DNA of 64,000 nt from Bradyrhizobium sp. MOS003 (GCF_003020125.1 NZ_PYFW01000008.1:218945-282944), one strand, 5' to 3'; shown: positions 8,195 through 17,441, counted from the first letter of the stretch. The notes: generated by a model from the letters alone, not told the origin. Translations and numbers: made by a program.

Positions 8195-9787
8195 ATGGAC
8201 TGGTCGCAATCTCAGATCCCGCCGATGCGGTTCGAGGCGCGTTTTGGCGACCGCGTGGTGCCGGCCTTTTGCGACCGGCCGTCCAGCGTATGGGCGATGA
8301 TCGCGGAGGCGCGCGATCGCAATGCCGACGGTGAGGCGCTGGTCGCAGGCAACGCCCGGCTGAGCTGGCGGCAGGTCGTGGAGCAGGCTGCGCGGATCGC
8401 CGCGGGCTTCCGCAAGCTCGGCCTGCAGCGCGGCGACCGCGTCGCGATCCTGCTCGGCAACCGCATCGAATTCCCGCTGCTGCTGTTCGCCGCCGCGCAT
8501 GAGGGGCTGGTGACGGTGCTGCTCAGCACGCGCCAGCAGAAGCCGGAGATCGCCTATGTCCTCGCCGATTGCGGCGCCAGGATCCTGATCCACGAAGCAG
8601 GCCTTGCCGAGCGGCTGCCCGATGCGCAGGAGCTGCCTGATCTTGTCCACCGTATCGCCGTCGACGATGATCCGGCTCGCTCGCACTTCGCCGCGCTCGC
8701 CGACAACCCGCGGGCGCCTGCGCCGGTTGAGGTGAGCGAAGAGGACACCGCGATGATCCTCTACACTTCGGGCACCACAGGCAAGCCGAAGGGGGCGATG
8801 CTCACCCATTGCAACATCGTCCATTCCTCGATGGTATTCGTATCCTGTCTGCAATTGACGCAAGCGGACCGATCCATCGCTGCGGTGCCGCTCGGCCATG
8901 TCACCGGTGTCGTCGCCAACATCACGACCATGATCCGCTGCGGAGGCGCGCTGATCATCATGCCTGAGTTCAAGGCGGCCGATTATCTCAAGCTCGCCGC
9001 ACGCGAGCGCGTCACCTACACGGTGATGGTGCCGGCGATGTACAATCTCTGTCTGCTGCAGCCCGATTTCGACGGCTACGATCTGTCGAGCTGGCGCATC
9101 GGCGGCTTCGGTGGCGCGCCGATGCCGGTCGCCACCATCAAGAAGCTCAAGGCGACCATTCCCGGCCTGAAGCTGATGAACTGCTACGGCGCGACCGAGA
9201 CGACGTCGCCCTCGACGATCATGCCGGGCGAATTGACCGAAAGCCATATCGACAGCGTCGGCCTGCCGTGTCCCGGCGCTCGCATCGTCGCGATGGATCC
9301 GGACGGGCGCGAGCTGCCCCATAGCGAGATCGGCGAGCTCTGGATCCAGAGCGCCTCCGTCATCAAGGGCTATTGGAACAACCCGAAGGCCACCGCCGAG
9401 AGCTTCACCAGCGGGTTCTGGCATTCGGGCGATCTCGGCTCGGTCGATGCGGAAGGCTTCGTGCGCGTGTTCGACCGGCAGAAGGACATGATCAATCGCG
9501 GCGGCCTGAAGATCTATTCGGCCGAGGTGGAATCCGTGCTGGCCGGCCATCCCGCCGTGATCGAGAGCGCGATCATCGCCAAGGCCTGCCCGGTGCTGGG
9601 CGAGCGCGTCCACGCGGTGGTGGTGACGCGGGAGCCGGTGGCGGACAGCGACTTGCGGGCTTGGTGCGCCGAGCGCCTGTCCGACTACAAGGTTCCCGAG
9701 ACCATGGCGATCACGCCCCAGCCGCTGCCCCGCAACGCCAACGGCAAGGTGCTGAAGCGGCAGCTTCGGGAGCTCCTGGGCGCTTGA
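8195..9787 (+). CDS. Class I adenylate-forming acyl-CoA synthetase / ligase
   Basis: 530-residue cytoplasmic enzyme of the ANL superfamily. It would activate a carboxylic acid with ATP and transfer it to CoA. The motifs in order are: P-loop LYTSGTTGKPKGAM (about residue 188), GATETTSPST (A5), SGDLG (A7), GGLKIYSAEVES (A8, the hinge region) and PRNANGKVLKRQLREL with the catalytic A10 lysine. Length and motif spacing are typical of medium/long-chain fatty acid or aryl acid CoA ligases, and the acyl substrate cannot be deduced. It stands alone between an NnrU-like gene and a YfgM-like gene. Confidence 0.92.
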   Translation: MDWSQSQIPPMRFEARFGDRVVPAFCDRPSSVWAMIAEARDRNADGEALVAGNARLSWRQVVEQAARIAAGFRKLGLQRGDRVAILLGNRIEFPLLLFAAAHEGLVTVLLSTRQQKPEIAYVLADCGARILIHEAGLAERLPDAQELPDLVHRIAVDDDPARSHFAALADNPRAPAPVEVSEEDTAMILYTSGTTGKPKGAMLTHCNIVHSSMVFVSCLQLTQADRSIAAVPLGHVTGVVANITTMIRCGGALIIMPEFKAADYLKLAARERVTYTVMVPAMYNLCLLQPDFDGYDLSSWRIGGFGGAPMPVATIKKLKATIPGLKLMNCYGATETTSPSTIMPGELTESHIDSVGLPCPGARIVAMDPDGRELPHSEIGELWIQSASVIKGYWNNPKATAESFTSGFWHSGDLGSVDAEGFVRVFDRQKDMINRGGLKIYSAEVESVLAGHPAVIESAIIAKACPVLGERVHAVVVTREPVADSDLRAWCAERLSDYKVPETMAITPQPLPRNANGKVLKRQLRELLGA

Positions 9788-9952
9788 GCCGACAGGTGCG
9801 CCACGGGCTGACCGGGTGGTTAACGCCTTGATCGGGCTCGCTTTGCCTTGCCAGCGCCATATCGTTAGGGTACCTCGCCGCCACGTGGGGGACGGGATTC
9901 CTGACGCGAACGCCTTGGCGCGCGCACCCGGACGGGCATGGGATTGGCATAA

Positions 9953-10606
9953 GTGGCTGAATTATTTGACGAAGTCGACGAGGAAGTACGTCGCGAACAG
10001 CTCAAGAAGCTGTGGGATAAATACTCGGTCTACTTCATCGCCCTGATGGTGCTGGTCGTGGCGGCCGTCGGCGGCTGGCGCGGCTATCAGTATCTGGAGG
10101 CCAAGAAGGCCGCCGAGGCCGGCGCCGCCTTCGAGAAGGCGGCCGAGCTGTCCGATCAGGACAAGCATGCCGAGGCGGAGGCCGCCTTCACCGAGCTCGC
10201 CGGCAAGGCGCCGTCTGGCTATCGCACCCTGGCGCGGCTGCGCGCCGCGGCCGAGGCGGCGCCCCGCGACGCCAAGGCTGCCGCCAAGATGTATGACGAT
10301 ATCGCTGCCGACCGCAGCGTCGGTGGTGAGTGGCAGGATCTGGCCAGGATCCGCGCCGCCGGTCTGCTGCTCGACAGCGCGTCCTATGCCGACATGCAGC
10401 AGCGGCTGGAGCCTTCCGCGGCGCCCAAATCGACCTTCCGCCACAGCGCCCGCGAGATGCTGGCGCTGTCGGCCTGGCGCAACAACGACATGACCGCGGC
10501 CCGCAAATGGCTCGACGCGATCGGTGAAGACGGCGAAACGCCACCCGGCCTGCGCTCGCGCGCCGAAGCGCTCCAGGCCCTGCTTCCGCCCGTCGCCAAG
10601 AGCTGA
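9953..10606 (+). CDS. YfgM-like membrane-anchored tetratricopeptide protein
   Basis: 217 residues with a GTG start at 9953. The N-terminal cytoplasmic stretch LFDEVDEEVRREQLKKLWDK is followed by one transmembrane helix (residues ~27-45) and then an Ala/Glu/Lys-rich helical periplasmic domain with TPR-like units. This is the architecture of YfgM (TPR_21/DUF2133), a SecYEG- and PpiD-associated periplasmic chaperone partner. In many proteobacteria yfgM precedes bamB and der. Here der is two genes downstream, with a lipoprotein gene in the bamB position, which supports the assignment. Confidence 0.85.
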   Translation: MAELFDEVDEEVRREQLKKLWDKYSVYFIALMVLVVAAVGGWRGYQYLEAKKAAEAGAAFEKAAELSDQDKHAEAEAAFTELAGKAPSGYRTLARLRAAAEAAPRDAKAAAKMYDDIAADRSVGGEWQDLARIRAAGLLLDSASYADMQQRLEPSAAPKSTFRHSAREMLALSAWRNNDMTAARKWLDAIGEDGETPPGLRSRAEALQALLPPVAKS

Positions 10607-10667
10607 GCAAAAAGAGCTGAGCAAGAACAGCTGACGACGGCCCTTTGACGTAAACGAGACACACACG

Positions 10668-11222
10668 ATGCGCCGCACGCCACGCTTGATCGCAGCCGCC
10701 GTCCTGATCGCCTTCACGGGCGTCCTGGGCGGCTGCTCCAGCTTCGATCCAAGCGACATGCTCGACTTCCTCGACACTAAGAAGAAGCTGCCGGGCGACC
10801 GCAAGCCGGTCTTCCCGGATGGCGTGCCGGGCCTCGAGCAGGGCGTCCCGAAGGAGATGTACAAGGGCGCTCAGCAGCAGCAGCCGGATCCGAACGCGCC
10901 TGCCGTCGCGGCTTTGCCTGCGGAGCCGCCGCCCGAGCCGGCCAAGCCGGCGAAGGGAGCCAAGGCGAAGCACACCAGGCAGCCCGCCGCCGCAGCCGTC
11001 GCGCCCGCGGAGGCGCCTGCCGGCGAGGTTGACGGAGAGGCCCAGCCGGAGGCGGCGCCGGCCACGGCCGCTCCACCGCCCAAGCACAAGATCGTCCGCA
11101 AGCGCACCACTGCACCGCCGCCGGACCAGCCGGTCCAGCAGGCGCAACCGACCCAGACCACGCAGCAGCAGACGCAGGGCGGCTTCCCGGCGCCGCTGCC
11201 GAGCGGCAGCTTCTCGCGCTGA
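10668..11222 (+). CDS. Pro/Ala-rich lipoprotein of unknown function
   Basis: 184 residues. The N-terminus is a lipoprotein signal peptide with lipobox LGGC, so Cys23 is the likely lipidation site. A short conserved-looking segment, SSFDPSDMLDFLDTKKKLPG, follows, then a long low-complexity tail rich in Pro, Ala, Gln and Lys (residues ~75-184). It lies between the YfgM-like gene and der, where bamB sits in many relatives. However, there is no beta-propeller and the protein is far too short for BamB, so it is not a BamB. Just upstream, 10603..10632, an AGCTGAGCAA-like unit is repeated imperfectly. Confidence 0.75.
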   Translation: MRRTPRLIAAAVLIAFTGVLGGCSSFDPSDMLDFLDTKKKLPGDRKPVFPDGVPGLEQGVPKEMYKGAQQQQPDPNAPAVAALPAEPPPEPAKPAKGAKAKHTRQPAAAAVAPAEAPAGEVDGEAQPEAAPATAAPPPKHKIVRKRTTAPPPDQPVQQAQPTQTTQQQTQGGFPAPLPSGSFSR

Positions 11223-11272
11223 TATTCTTCATTGCATTGACAGACGCGGCTCCGGCAGCGCACGAATGATTC

Positions 11273-12655
11273 ATGTCCTTCACGATCGCCATCATCGGCC
11301 GGCCCAATGTCGGCAAATCGACGCTGTTCAACCGTCTGGTTGGGCAGAAGCTGGCGCTCGTCGATGACCTGCCCGGGGTCACCCGCGACCGCCGCGAGGG
11401 TGAGGCCAGGCTCGGCGATCTCGAATTCACCATCATTGATACCGCCGGCCTCGACGAGGGCGCCAAGGGCTCGCTGACCGCGCGTATGCAGGAGCAGACC
11501 GAGACTGCGATCGCGCAGGCCGACGCGCTGTTCTTCGTCGTCGATGCCCGCGTCGGCCTCACGCCGACCGACCGCGCCTTCGCCGATTTCGCCCGCAAGG
11601 CCAACAAGCCGGTGCTGCTGGTCGCCAACAAGAGCGAGGGCAAGCACGGCGATGCCGGCGCGATGGAAGCCTTCGCGCTCGGCCTTGGCGATCCCATCCA
11701 GATCTCGGCCGAGCACGGCGAGGGCATGGGCGAGCTTTACGACGCGCTCGCCAAGCTGATGCCGGAGCCCGTCGAAGAGGATGAAACCGAGGACGACGAA
11801 CCGCTCACCGAGGAAGAGGCCGCGACGCGCCCGATCCGGGTCGCCATCGTCGGCCGGCCCAATGCCGGCAAGTCGACGCTGATCAACCATCTGCTCGGCG
11901 AGGAACGCCTGCTGACGAGCCCGGAGGCCGGCACCACGCGCGATTCCATCGCGGTCGAAATCAACTGGAAGGGCCGCGAGTTTCGCGTGTTCGATACCGC
12001 AGGTCTCCGCCGGCGCTCCCGCATCGAGGAGAAGCTGGAAAAGCTCTCGGTCGCCGATGCCCTGCGCGCGGTCCGTTTTGCCGAAGTCGTGGTGATGATG
12101 ATGGATTCGCAGAACCGCTTCGAGGAGCAGGATTTGCGCATCGCCGATCTGATCGAGCGCGAGGGGCGCGCGTTGGTGCTCGCCGTCAACAAATGGGATC
12201 TGATGGAGAGCAAGGGGGGCGGCGCGATCTCGGGCCTGCGCCGCGATGCCGACCATTTGCTGCCGCAGATCAAGGGCGTGCCGATCGTCGCCGTCTCGGG
12301 CCTGATGGGCGAGGGCATCGATCGGCTGATGCAGGCGATCCAGGATGCCTACGCGCTCTGGAACAAGCGCGTGTCGACTTCGGCATTGAACCGCTGGTTC
12401 GAGCAGGCAGTTCAGGCCAATCCGCCGCCGGCCGTGTCCGGGCGACGGCTCAAGCTCAATTACATCACCCAGACCAAGGCGCGCCCGCCGAGCTTCGTGC
12501 TATTCTGCTCGCGCGCCGACGCGGTGCCGCAGTCCTATCTGCGCTACCTCATCAATTCCATGCGCGAGACTTTCGAACTGCCGGGCACGCCGGTGCGCAT
12601 CACCTTGCGCGAGAAGGCCAACCCCTTCGCCCATAAGCGCAAGCGGCCGTCGTGA
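11273..12655 (+). CDS. der: Ribosome-assembly GTPase Der (EngA)
   Basis: 460 residues, the usual Der length. Two tandem GTPase domains are visible. The first has GRPNVGKST (residues 9-17), DTAG and NKSE. The second has GRPNAGKST (near residue 200), DTAG and NKWD. A C-terminal KH-like domain ends in a basic segment, KRKRPS. Between the G domains is an acidic linker (residues ~166-185). It acts in the cytoplasm in 50S subunit maturation and is essential in bacteria studied. The terminal GTGA overlaps the start of the following transporter gene, suggesting translational coupling. Confidence 0.97.
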   Translation: MSFTIAIIGRPNVGKSTLFNRLVGQKLALVDDLPGVTRDRREGEARLGDLEFTIIDTAGLDEGAKGSLTARMQEQTETAIAQADALFFVVDARVGLTPTDRAFADFARKANKPVLLVANKSEGKHGDAGAMEAFALGLGDPIQISAEHGEGMGELYDALAKLMPEPVEEDETEDDEPLTEEEAATRPIRVAIVGRPNAGKSTLINHLLGEERLLTSPEAGTTRDSIAVEINWKGREFRVFDTAGLRRRSRIEEKLEKLSVADALRAVRFAEVVVMMMDSQNRFEEQDLRIADLIEREGRALVLAVNKWDLMESKGGGAISGLRRDADHLLPQIKGVPIVAVSGLMGEGIDRLMQAIQDAYALWNKRVSTSALNRWFEQAVQANPPPAVSGRRLKLNYITQTKARPPSFVLFCSRADAVPQSYLRYLINSMRETFELPGTPVRITLREKANPFAHKRKRPS

Positions 12656-13902
12656 GCAACGATGCCGGCGAGGCGATGGCGCAGAGCGCTGCGCCGGTCC
12701 GGCGCGGTGCCGTCGCCTTCATCTTCGTCACCATCCTGCTGGACATGCTCGCGCTCGGCGTGATCATGCCGATCCTGCCGAAGCTGATCGAGAGCTTCGT
12801 CGACAACGACACCGCGCACGCGGCGCGCATCTTCGGCCTGTTCGGCACCGCCTGGGCGCTGATGCAGTTCGTGTTCTCGCCGCTGTTGGGAGCGCTGTCA
12901 GATCGCTTCGGGCGGCGGCCGGTGGTGCTGCTGTCGAATTTCGGCCTCGCCGCCGATTACGTGCTGATGGCGCTGGCGCCATCCCTGCTGTGGTTGTTCG
13001 TCGGCATCTCCGGCATAACCTCGGCCAGCATCTCGACGGCGTTTGCTTACATCGCCGACATCACGCCGCCGGAGCGGCGCGCGGCGGTGTTCGGCCGGAT
13101 TGGCGCGGCCTTCGGTGCCGGCTTCATCCTCGGGCCGGCGCTGGGCGGCCTGCTCGGCGATATCGATCCGCGGCTGCCGTTCTGGGCGTCGGCCGCCCTC
13201 AGCTTCGCCAATGCGCTCTACGGGCTGTTCGTCCTGCCGGAATCGCTCGCGCCCGACAAGCGCGCGCCGTTCCGCTGGAGGAGCGCCAGTCCGGTCGGTG
13301 CACTCCGCCTGCTGCGCTCCAATGCGATGCTTGCCGCGTTGTCCGTCGTCAATTTCATCGCGCAGGTCGCGCATGTCGTGCTGCCCTCGACCTTCGTGCT
13401 CTATGCGACCTATCGCTACGGCTGGGATTCCAAGACCGTAGGATTGACGCTGGCGATGGTCGGCATCTGCGCCATGGTGGTGCAGGGGCTCGCAATCGGC
13501 GCCATCGTCCGGGTCCTCGGCGAGCGGAATGCACTGCTGCTCGGCCTGTGTTGTGGGGCGCTCGGCTTTTTGGTCCTCGGCAGTGCACCGACCGGGCCGC
13601 TGTCCTGGATCGGGATTCCCATTCTGGCGCTGTGGGGCATTTCGGGTGCAGCGTCTCAAGCGCTGATGACGCGGCTGGTCGCGCCCGATCAGCAGGGCCA
13701 GCTCCAGGGCGCGACCGCGAGCGTGCAGAGCATGTCGCAACTCGTCGGCCCGTTCCTGTTCACGCTCACATTTTCATATTTCATCGGCGCCAGCGCGCCG
13801 CTGCATCTGCCCGGCGCGCCGTTCCTGCTCGCGGCGATGCTGATGGTGGTCTGCGTGGCGATCGCGGTGCGGACGCTGGGTGGACCGAGGACGGCCGAGT
13901 AG
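12652..13902 (+). CDS. Major facilitator superfamily drug-efflux-type transporter (TetA-like)
   Basis: 416 residues and 12 predicted membrane segments. The GTG start at 12652 overlaps the der stop by 4 bases. Loop 2-3 holds the MFS motif A GALSDRFGRRPVVLLS, and the segment preceding helix 5 has GAAFGAGFILGPALGGLLG (motif C region), as in drug:H+ antiporter-1/TetA proteins. The opening FIFVTILLDMLALGVIMPILP also matches the TCR/Tet family. The substrate is unknown. There is no divergent TetR, so it need not be a tetracycline pump. Confidence 0.9.
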   Translation: MSNDAGEAMAQSAAPVRRGAVAFIFVTILLDMLALGVIMPILPKLIESFVDNDTAHAARIFGLFGTAWALMQFVFSPLLGALSDRFGRRPVVLLSNFGLAADYVLMALAPSLLWLFVGISGITSASISTAFAYIADITPPERRAAVFGRIGAAFGAGFILGPALGGLLGDIDPRLPFWASAALSFANALYGLFVLPESLAPDKRAPFRWRSASPVGALRLLRSNAMLAALSVVNFIAQVAHVVLPSTFVLYATYRYGWDSKTVGLTLAMVGICAMVVQGLAIGAIVRVLGERNALLLGLCCGALGFLVLGSAPTGPLSWIGIPILALWGISGAASQALMTRLVAPDQQGQLQGATASVQSMSQLVGPFLFTLTFSYFIGASAPLHLPGAPFLLAAMLMVVCVAIAVRTLGGPRTAE

Positions 13903-13904
13903 AA

Positions 13905-13986
13905 GTAGGGCGGATTAGCGAAGCGTAATCCGCCGTTTTCCAGGTGAGAGAAGTGGCGGGTTACGCCTGCGGCCAACCCGCCCTAC
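13905..13986. repeat. Intergenic inverted-repeat element, type B (GTAGGGCGG ends)
   Basis: Its ends are GTAGGGCGGATT and the complement of AACCCGCCCTAC. Inside, GGCGGATTAGCGAAGCGTAA folds on itself as a second small hairpin, and so does GCGGGTTACGCCTGCGGCCA. A related element with GTAGGGTGGGC ends occurs at 41698..41787. It is a short non-coding dispersed repeat of a kind common in Bradyrhizobium intergenic space. Confidence 0.75.
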
Positions 13987-14013
13987 GAATGGCTGTGGAG
14001 AATGCCGCGCGAG

Positions 14014-14047
14014 ATCCCGGGTTCGATGCTTCGCATCGCCCCGGGAT
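14014..14047. terminator. GC-rich hairpin between convergent genes
   Basis: ATCCCGGG and CCCGGGAT enclose a second perfect stem CGATGC-TTC-GCATCG, giving a two-part hairpin with a small internal loop. It lies 13 bp beyond the stop of the minus-strand binding protein gene and beyond the end of the plus-strand MFS gene, so it could stop transcription from both sides. No T-run follows on either strand, so a terminator role is inferred from position only. Confidence 0.45.
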
Positions 14048-14060
14048 GTTCGCTACGCGG

Positions 14061-15287
14061 TTACTTCTTCACCAGCGGGCACTCGCTGTCCTTGAGCGGC
14101 TTGGCGGCATCTTCCGCCGAGATCGTGGCGATCTGCTTGTAGTAGTCCCACGGTCCCTTCGACTCCTCGGGCTTCTTCACCTCGAACAGATAGGCCGGGA
14201 TGAGGCGGCGGCCGTCCTGACGCAGCGGCCCGTTGCCGAACAGCGGATCGTCGGTCGGCAGCTCCTTCATCTTGGCGACGACCTTGGCGCCGTCATGCGG
14301 ATTGCCGCCGAGCGCGTCCATCGCCTTCAGATAGTGCAGCACCATCGCGTAGTTGCCGGCCTGGGTCATCGACGGCATCGCGCTCTTGCTGGCCAGCGCC
14401 GAGAAGCGCTTGGACCATTCGCGGGTCTTGTCGTTCATATCCCAGTAGAACGACTCCGTGAAGGTCAGCCCCTGTGCGGTCTTCAGGCCGAGCGAATGCA
14501 CGTCGTTGATGAACAGCAGCAATGCCGCGAGCTTCTGACCGGCGGAGACGATGCCGAATTCGGCCGCCTGCTTGATCGAGTTCGTGGTGTCGCCGCCGGC
14601 ATTGGCGAGGCCCACGACCTTGGCCTTGGACGATTGTGCCTGCAGCAGGAAGGACGAGAAGTCCGCGGTGTTGATCGGATGCTTGACGCTGCCGAGCACC
14701 TTGCCGCCGTTTGCGGTCACGACCGCCGTGGTGTCGCGCTCGAGCGCGTGGCCAAAGGCATAATCCGCGGTCAGGAAGAACCAGCTGTCACCGCCGGCCT
14801 TGGTCAGCGCCTTGCCGGTGCCGTTGGCCAGCATATAGGTGTCATAGGTGTAGGAGACCGTGTTCGGCGTGCAGGCCTTGCCGGTCAGGTCGGCGGAGGC
14901 GGCGCCGGAGTTCAGCAGGACCGCATTCTTTTCCTTGACGAGGTTGCTGACTGCCAGCGCGACACCGGAGTTCGGCGTATCGGCGATCGCATCGACCTTC
15001 TCGTTGTCGATCCACTGCCGGGCGATGTTGACGCCGACGTCGGGCTTGTTCTGGTGATCTCCGCTGATGACGTCGATCTTCCAGCCCTTCTTGAGCAGGC
15101 CGGAATCCTCGACCGCCATCTTGATCGCAACCACGGAATTGGGGCCGCCGATGTCGGCATAGAGGCTCGACATGTCATTGAGCACGCCGATCTTGACGGT
15201 CTTGTCCTGCGCGTAGGCGGATGTTGAAAAACCGAAGGCAGCACAGGCCAGAAGGGCCGCGGAGCGGCGCACGAACGTCGTCGTCAT
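14061..15287 (-). CDS. ABC transporter substrate-binding protein, branched-chain amino acid type (orphan)
   Basis: 408 residues. An N-terminal signal peptide (MTTTFVRRSAALLACAAFGF..., cleavage probably near SAYAQ, residue ~26) is followed by a Peripla_BP_6/LivK-like fold beginning VKIGVLNDMSSLYADIGGPN. It is a close paralogue of the truncated receptor at 1..829. Neighbouring genes on both sides are unrelated and no permease or ATPase is adjacent, so it either feeds a transporter encoded elsewhere, perhaps the one at 902..2735, or has a purely sensory role. Upstream (15288..15454) is a strong hairpin at 15394..15420, but no obvious promoter. Confidence 0.93.
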   Translation of the reverse strand: MTTTFVRRSAALLACAAFGFSTSAYAQDKTVKIGVLNDMSSLYADIGGPNSVVAIKMAVEDSGLLKKGWKIDVISGDHQNKPDVGVNIARQWIDNEKVDAIADTPNSGVALAVSNLVKEKNAVLLNSGAASADLTGKACTPNTVSYTYDTYMLANGTGKALTKAGGDSWFFLTADYAFGHALERDTTAVVTANGGKVLGSVKHPINTADFSSFLLQAQSSKAKVVGLANAGGDTTNSIKQAAEFGIVSAGQKLAALLLFINDVHSLGLKTAQGLTFTESFYWDMNDKTREWSKRFSALASKSAMPSMTQAGNYAMVLHYLKAMDALGGNPHDGAKVVAKMKELPTDDPLFGNGPLRQDGRRLIPAYLFEVKKPEESKGPWDYYKQIATISAEDAAKPLKDSECPLVKK

Positions 15288-15393
15288 AAAAGGTTTCCTC
15301 CCTTGTCAAATATGCGGACGGCTCTCTTGCGGAGCCTTGTTCCGGCTGATGGCTCTAGCCTGTCCCAGGGCCGGCGGCAATGCGCCTAAAGCC

Positions 15394-15420
15394 GGATGAC
15401 GCTGCGTCGTAGCGTCATCC
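15394..15420 (-). terminator. Perfect 10-bp hairpin downstream of the NHL-repeat gene
   Basis: GGATGACGCT (15394-15403) and AGCGTCATCC (15411-15420) pair perfectly around a 7-nt loop. It stands 35 bp beyond the stop of the minus-strand gene 15455..16597 and upstream of the minus-strand receptor gene. The bases that follow on the minus strand include only a short TTT, so it is a weak intrinsic terminator or a processing hairpin. Confidence 0.5.
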
Positions 15421-15454
15421 GTCGGTTAACTTTTGGGCAAAATGCGTCGAGACG

Positions 15455-16597
15455 CTATTTGAGGGCGTCCGAGGTCAGCTTGAATTTCTGGATGCGCTTT
15501 CCGGTATCGACCTCGGCGGTATAGACATTACCCTTGCCGTCGATCGCCATGGCATGCACCCAGTGGAATTGACCAGCGTTGCGGCCGTTGTGCCCGAAGC
15601 TGCCGACCACGCTGCCGTCGTCGCGCTTGATCACCCTGATCTCGTTGTTCTCGCCGTCGGCGCTGAGCAGCCATGTCTGCTTCGGATCGGGCCAGATCGC
15701 GATGTCCCACACCGCGCCGTTGCCGAGCGTGTTCTTCTCGAAGAAGAACTCCTTCACGAAGCTGCCGTCCTTGTTGAACACCTGGATGCGGTTGTTGATA
15801 CGGTCGCAGACATAGACGAGGCCGTCATTGGCCAGCTTCACGCAATGGACCGGATTGCCGAATTGCTGCGCCACCGGGGCCTTGGGATCGTACGGCCCTT
15901 GCTTGGCATCATCGGGCTTGTTGCCATAGGCGCCCCAATGCCGCTTGTAGGCGAGCGTCGTCGCATCGAACACGATGACGCGGCGGTTGCCGTAGCCGTC
16001 GGCGACGTAGATCTCGTTGGCCTCCTTGTCGATCGCGGTCTCGGCGGGCTTGCCGAGCTGGGTCGTGTCGTTGCTGCCGAGGCTCGGCGCGATCTTGCCA
16101 ATCTGGGCAACGAACTTGCCGTCGAGCGTGAACTTCAGAATCGCATTATCATTGTCGGCATTGCCGCCGACCCAGACGAAGCCGCGTTCGTCGACCTCGA
16201 TGCCATGCTCGCGGCCGACCCATTCGTAGCCTTGGCCGGGACCGCCCCATGAGCGCAGCAGATTGCCCTCGGCATCGAACTCGAGCACGGGCGGCGCCGA
16301 AACGCAGCATTTCGAGCGCGGCGGGGTGAGGCTCGCGCCCTTCTCGTCGTCGGTGAGCGAGCGCGGGCGATGGATCACCCAGATGTGGCCCTGCCCATCG
16401 ACGGTGATGCCGCCGACCTGGCCGAGGATCCAGTTGTTCGGCAGCTGCTTCGGCCAGGAGGCATCGACCGCGAAAGTCGGAACGTCGCCGGCGGTCGCCG
16501 CATACGGAAGCGCGAATACGACGGCTGCGATCAGAATGGAGAGAGCGTGACGTGCGAGCGCAGACGCAGAGCCTGCGCGATCAAGCCATGGCGCCAT
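15455..16597 (-). CDS. Secreted NHL-repeat beta-propeller protein (peptidyl-alpha-hydroxyglycine lyase-like)
   Basis: 380 residues from ATG 16597, chosen because GGGAGG lies about 6 bases upstream; the frame is open to 16651. A signal peptide (ALSILIAAVVFALPYAATAG) leads into six or so NHL-type repeats, e.g. GGITVDGQGHIWVIHRP, HGIEVDERGFVWVGG, NEIYVADGYGNRRVIVFD, DGLVYVCDRINNRIQVFN and MAIDGKGNVYTAEVDTGKRI. This is the propeller pattern of the lyase domain of peptidylglycine amidating enzymes and of many bacterial secreted homologues whose enzymatic role is unproven. A CC pair near RSKCCVSAP may form a disulfide or bind a metal. It is transcribed alone. Confidence 0.85.
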   Translation of the reverse strand: MAPWLDRAGSASALARHALSILIAAVVFALPYAATAGDVPTFAVDASWPKQLPNNWILGQVGGITVDGQGHIWVIHRPRSLTDDEKGASLTPPRSKCCVSAPPVLEFDAEGNLLRSWGGPGQGYEWVGREHGIEVDERGFVWVGGNADNDNAILKFTLDGKFVAQIGKIAPSLGSNDTTQLGKPAETAIDKEANEIYVADGYGNRRVIVFDATTLAYKRHWGAYGNKPDDAKQGPYDPKAPVAQQFGNPVHCVKLANDGLVYVCDRINNRIQVFNKDGSFVKEFFFEKNTLGNGAVWDIAIWPDPKQTWLLSADGENNEIRVIKRDDGSVVGSFGHNGRNAGQFHWVHAMAIDGKGNVYTAEVDTGKRIQKFKLTSDALK

Positions 16598-16687
16598 GGC
16601 AACCTCCCTTTTTGGCGTGCGGCTTGCTGCCGCTTGCGCGCGGGCAGTCAATCGCGGGGAGGCAGTCGAGTCAATCAGGCAAGGGAT

Positions 16688-17428
16688 TTACGCGGGCGAG
16701 CGGAAGCTCAGCAGGCTGCGGGTCTTGTAGTCGTAGAACTTGCCGGTCTCGGTCCAGTCGGGCGAGCACATCGGCACGATGAATTCGGCGACCTGCTCGG
16801 CCGTGTCGAGCGTCGCCGGGTCTTCGCCCGGCATCAGCGTGGCCCGCATGCGGGTGCGGACCGGGCCCGGGTTGAACAGATTGACGCGCAGCCTGGTGTT
16901 CGCAGTCTCCTGCGCCCAGGCGCGGGCCAGCGTCTCCAGCGCGGCCTTGGACGCCGCATAGGGACTGACATAGGCGGTCGCCTTGTTGGCGGCGCCCGAC
17001 GTGACGAACACGGCGCGGCCGGCGTCGGACTCCTTCAGCAGCGGCTCCATGCAGCGGATCAGCTGGAAGTTGGCGGAGACGTTGACGGCCATCACGTCGG
17101 TGAAGCTCTTCAGCTCGATATGGCCGATCGGCGAGGACGGGCCGAGCACGCCGGCATTGCCGACGAGGATGTCCAGCTTGCCGTAGCGTTCGTGCAGGCC
17201 GGCGCCGAGCCGCGCGATGCCGTCGGAATCGGTGAGGTTCAGCGGCACCAGCGTGGCGCTACCGCCCAGTTTCCGAATCTCGTCGTCGAGCTCCTCAAGC
17301 CCTCCTTGCGTGCGCGCGGTGGCAACGATATGCGCGCCGGCTTTCGCCAGCGCGAGCGCCGTGGCGTAGCCGATGCCGCGCGAGGCGCCGGTGACGAGAG
17401 CGATGCGGTCGGCGAGGGGATTTGTCAT
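16688..17428 (-). CDS. Short-chain dehydrogenase/reductase (SDR) family oxidoreductase
   Basis: 246-residue classical SDR. The cofactor-binding TGASRGIG lies at residues ~14-21, NAGVLG near 91, the catalytic Ser in FVTSGAAN, and YAASK gives the catalytic Tyr-x3-Lys. The Arg in TARTQGG after the second strand suggests NADP(H) preference (inference). The substrate is unknown. ATG 17428 is followed upstream by a dispersed repeat that probably separates it from purF. Confidence 0.92.
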   Translation of the reverse strand: MTNPLADRIALVTGASRGIGYATALALAKAGAHIVATARTQGGLEELDDEIRKLGGSATLVPLNLTDSDGIARLGAGLHERYGKLDILVGNAGVLGPSSPIGHIELKSFTDVMAVNVSANFQLIRCMEPLLKESDAGRAVFVTSGAANKATAYVSPYAASKAALETLARAWAQETANTRLRVNLFNPGPVRTRMRATLMPGEDPATLDTAEQVAEFIVPMCSPDWTETGKFYDYKTRSLLSFRSPA

Positions 17429-17441
17429 CGTCGAATACTTC

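Noticed and set aside
10668..11222. BamB in the usual position upstream of der
   Set aside because: No beta-propeller repeats and far too short; it is a Pro/Ala-rich lipoprotein.
14014..14047. tRNA-like GTTCGAT stretch
   Set aside because: It is part of a hairpin. There is no acceptor stem or anticodon arm around it.
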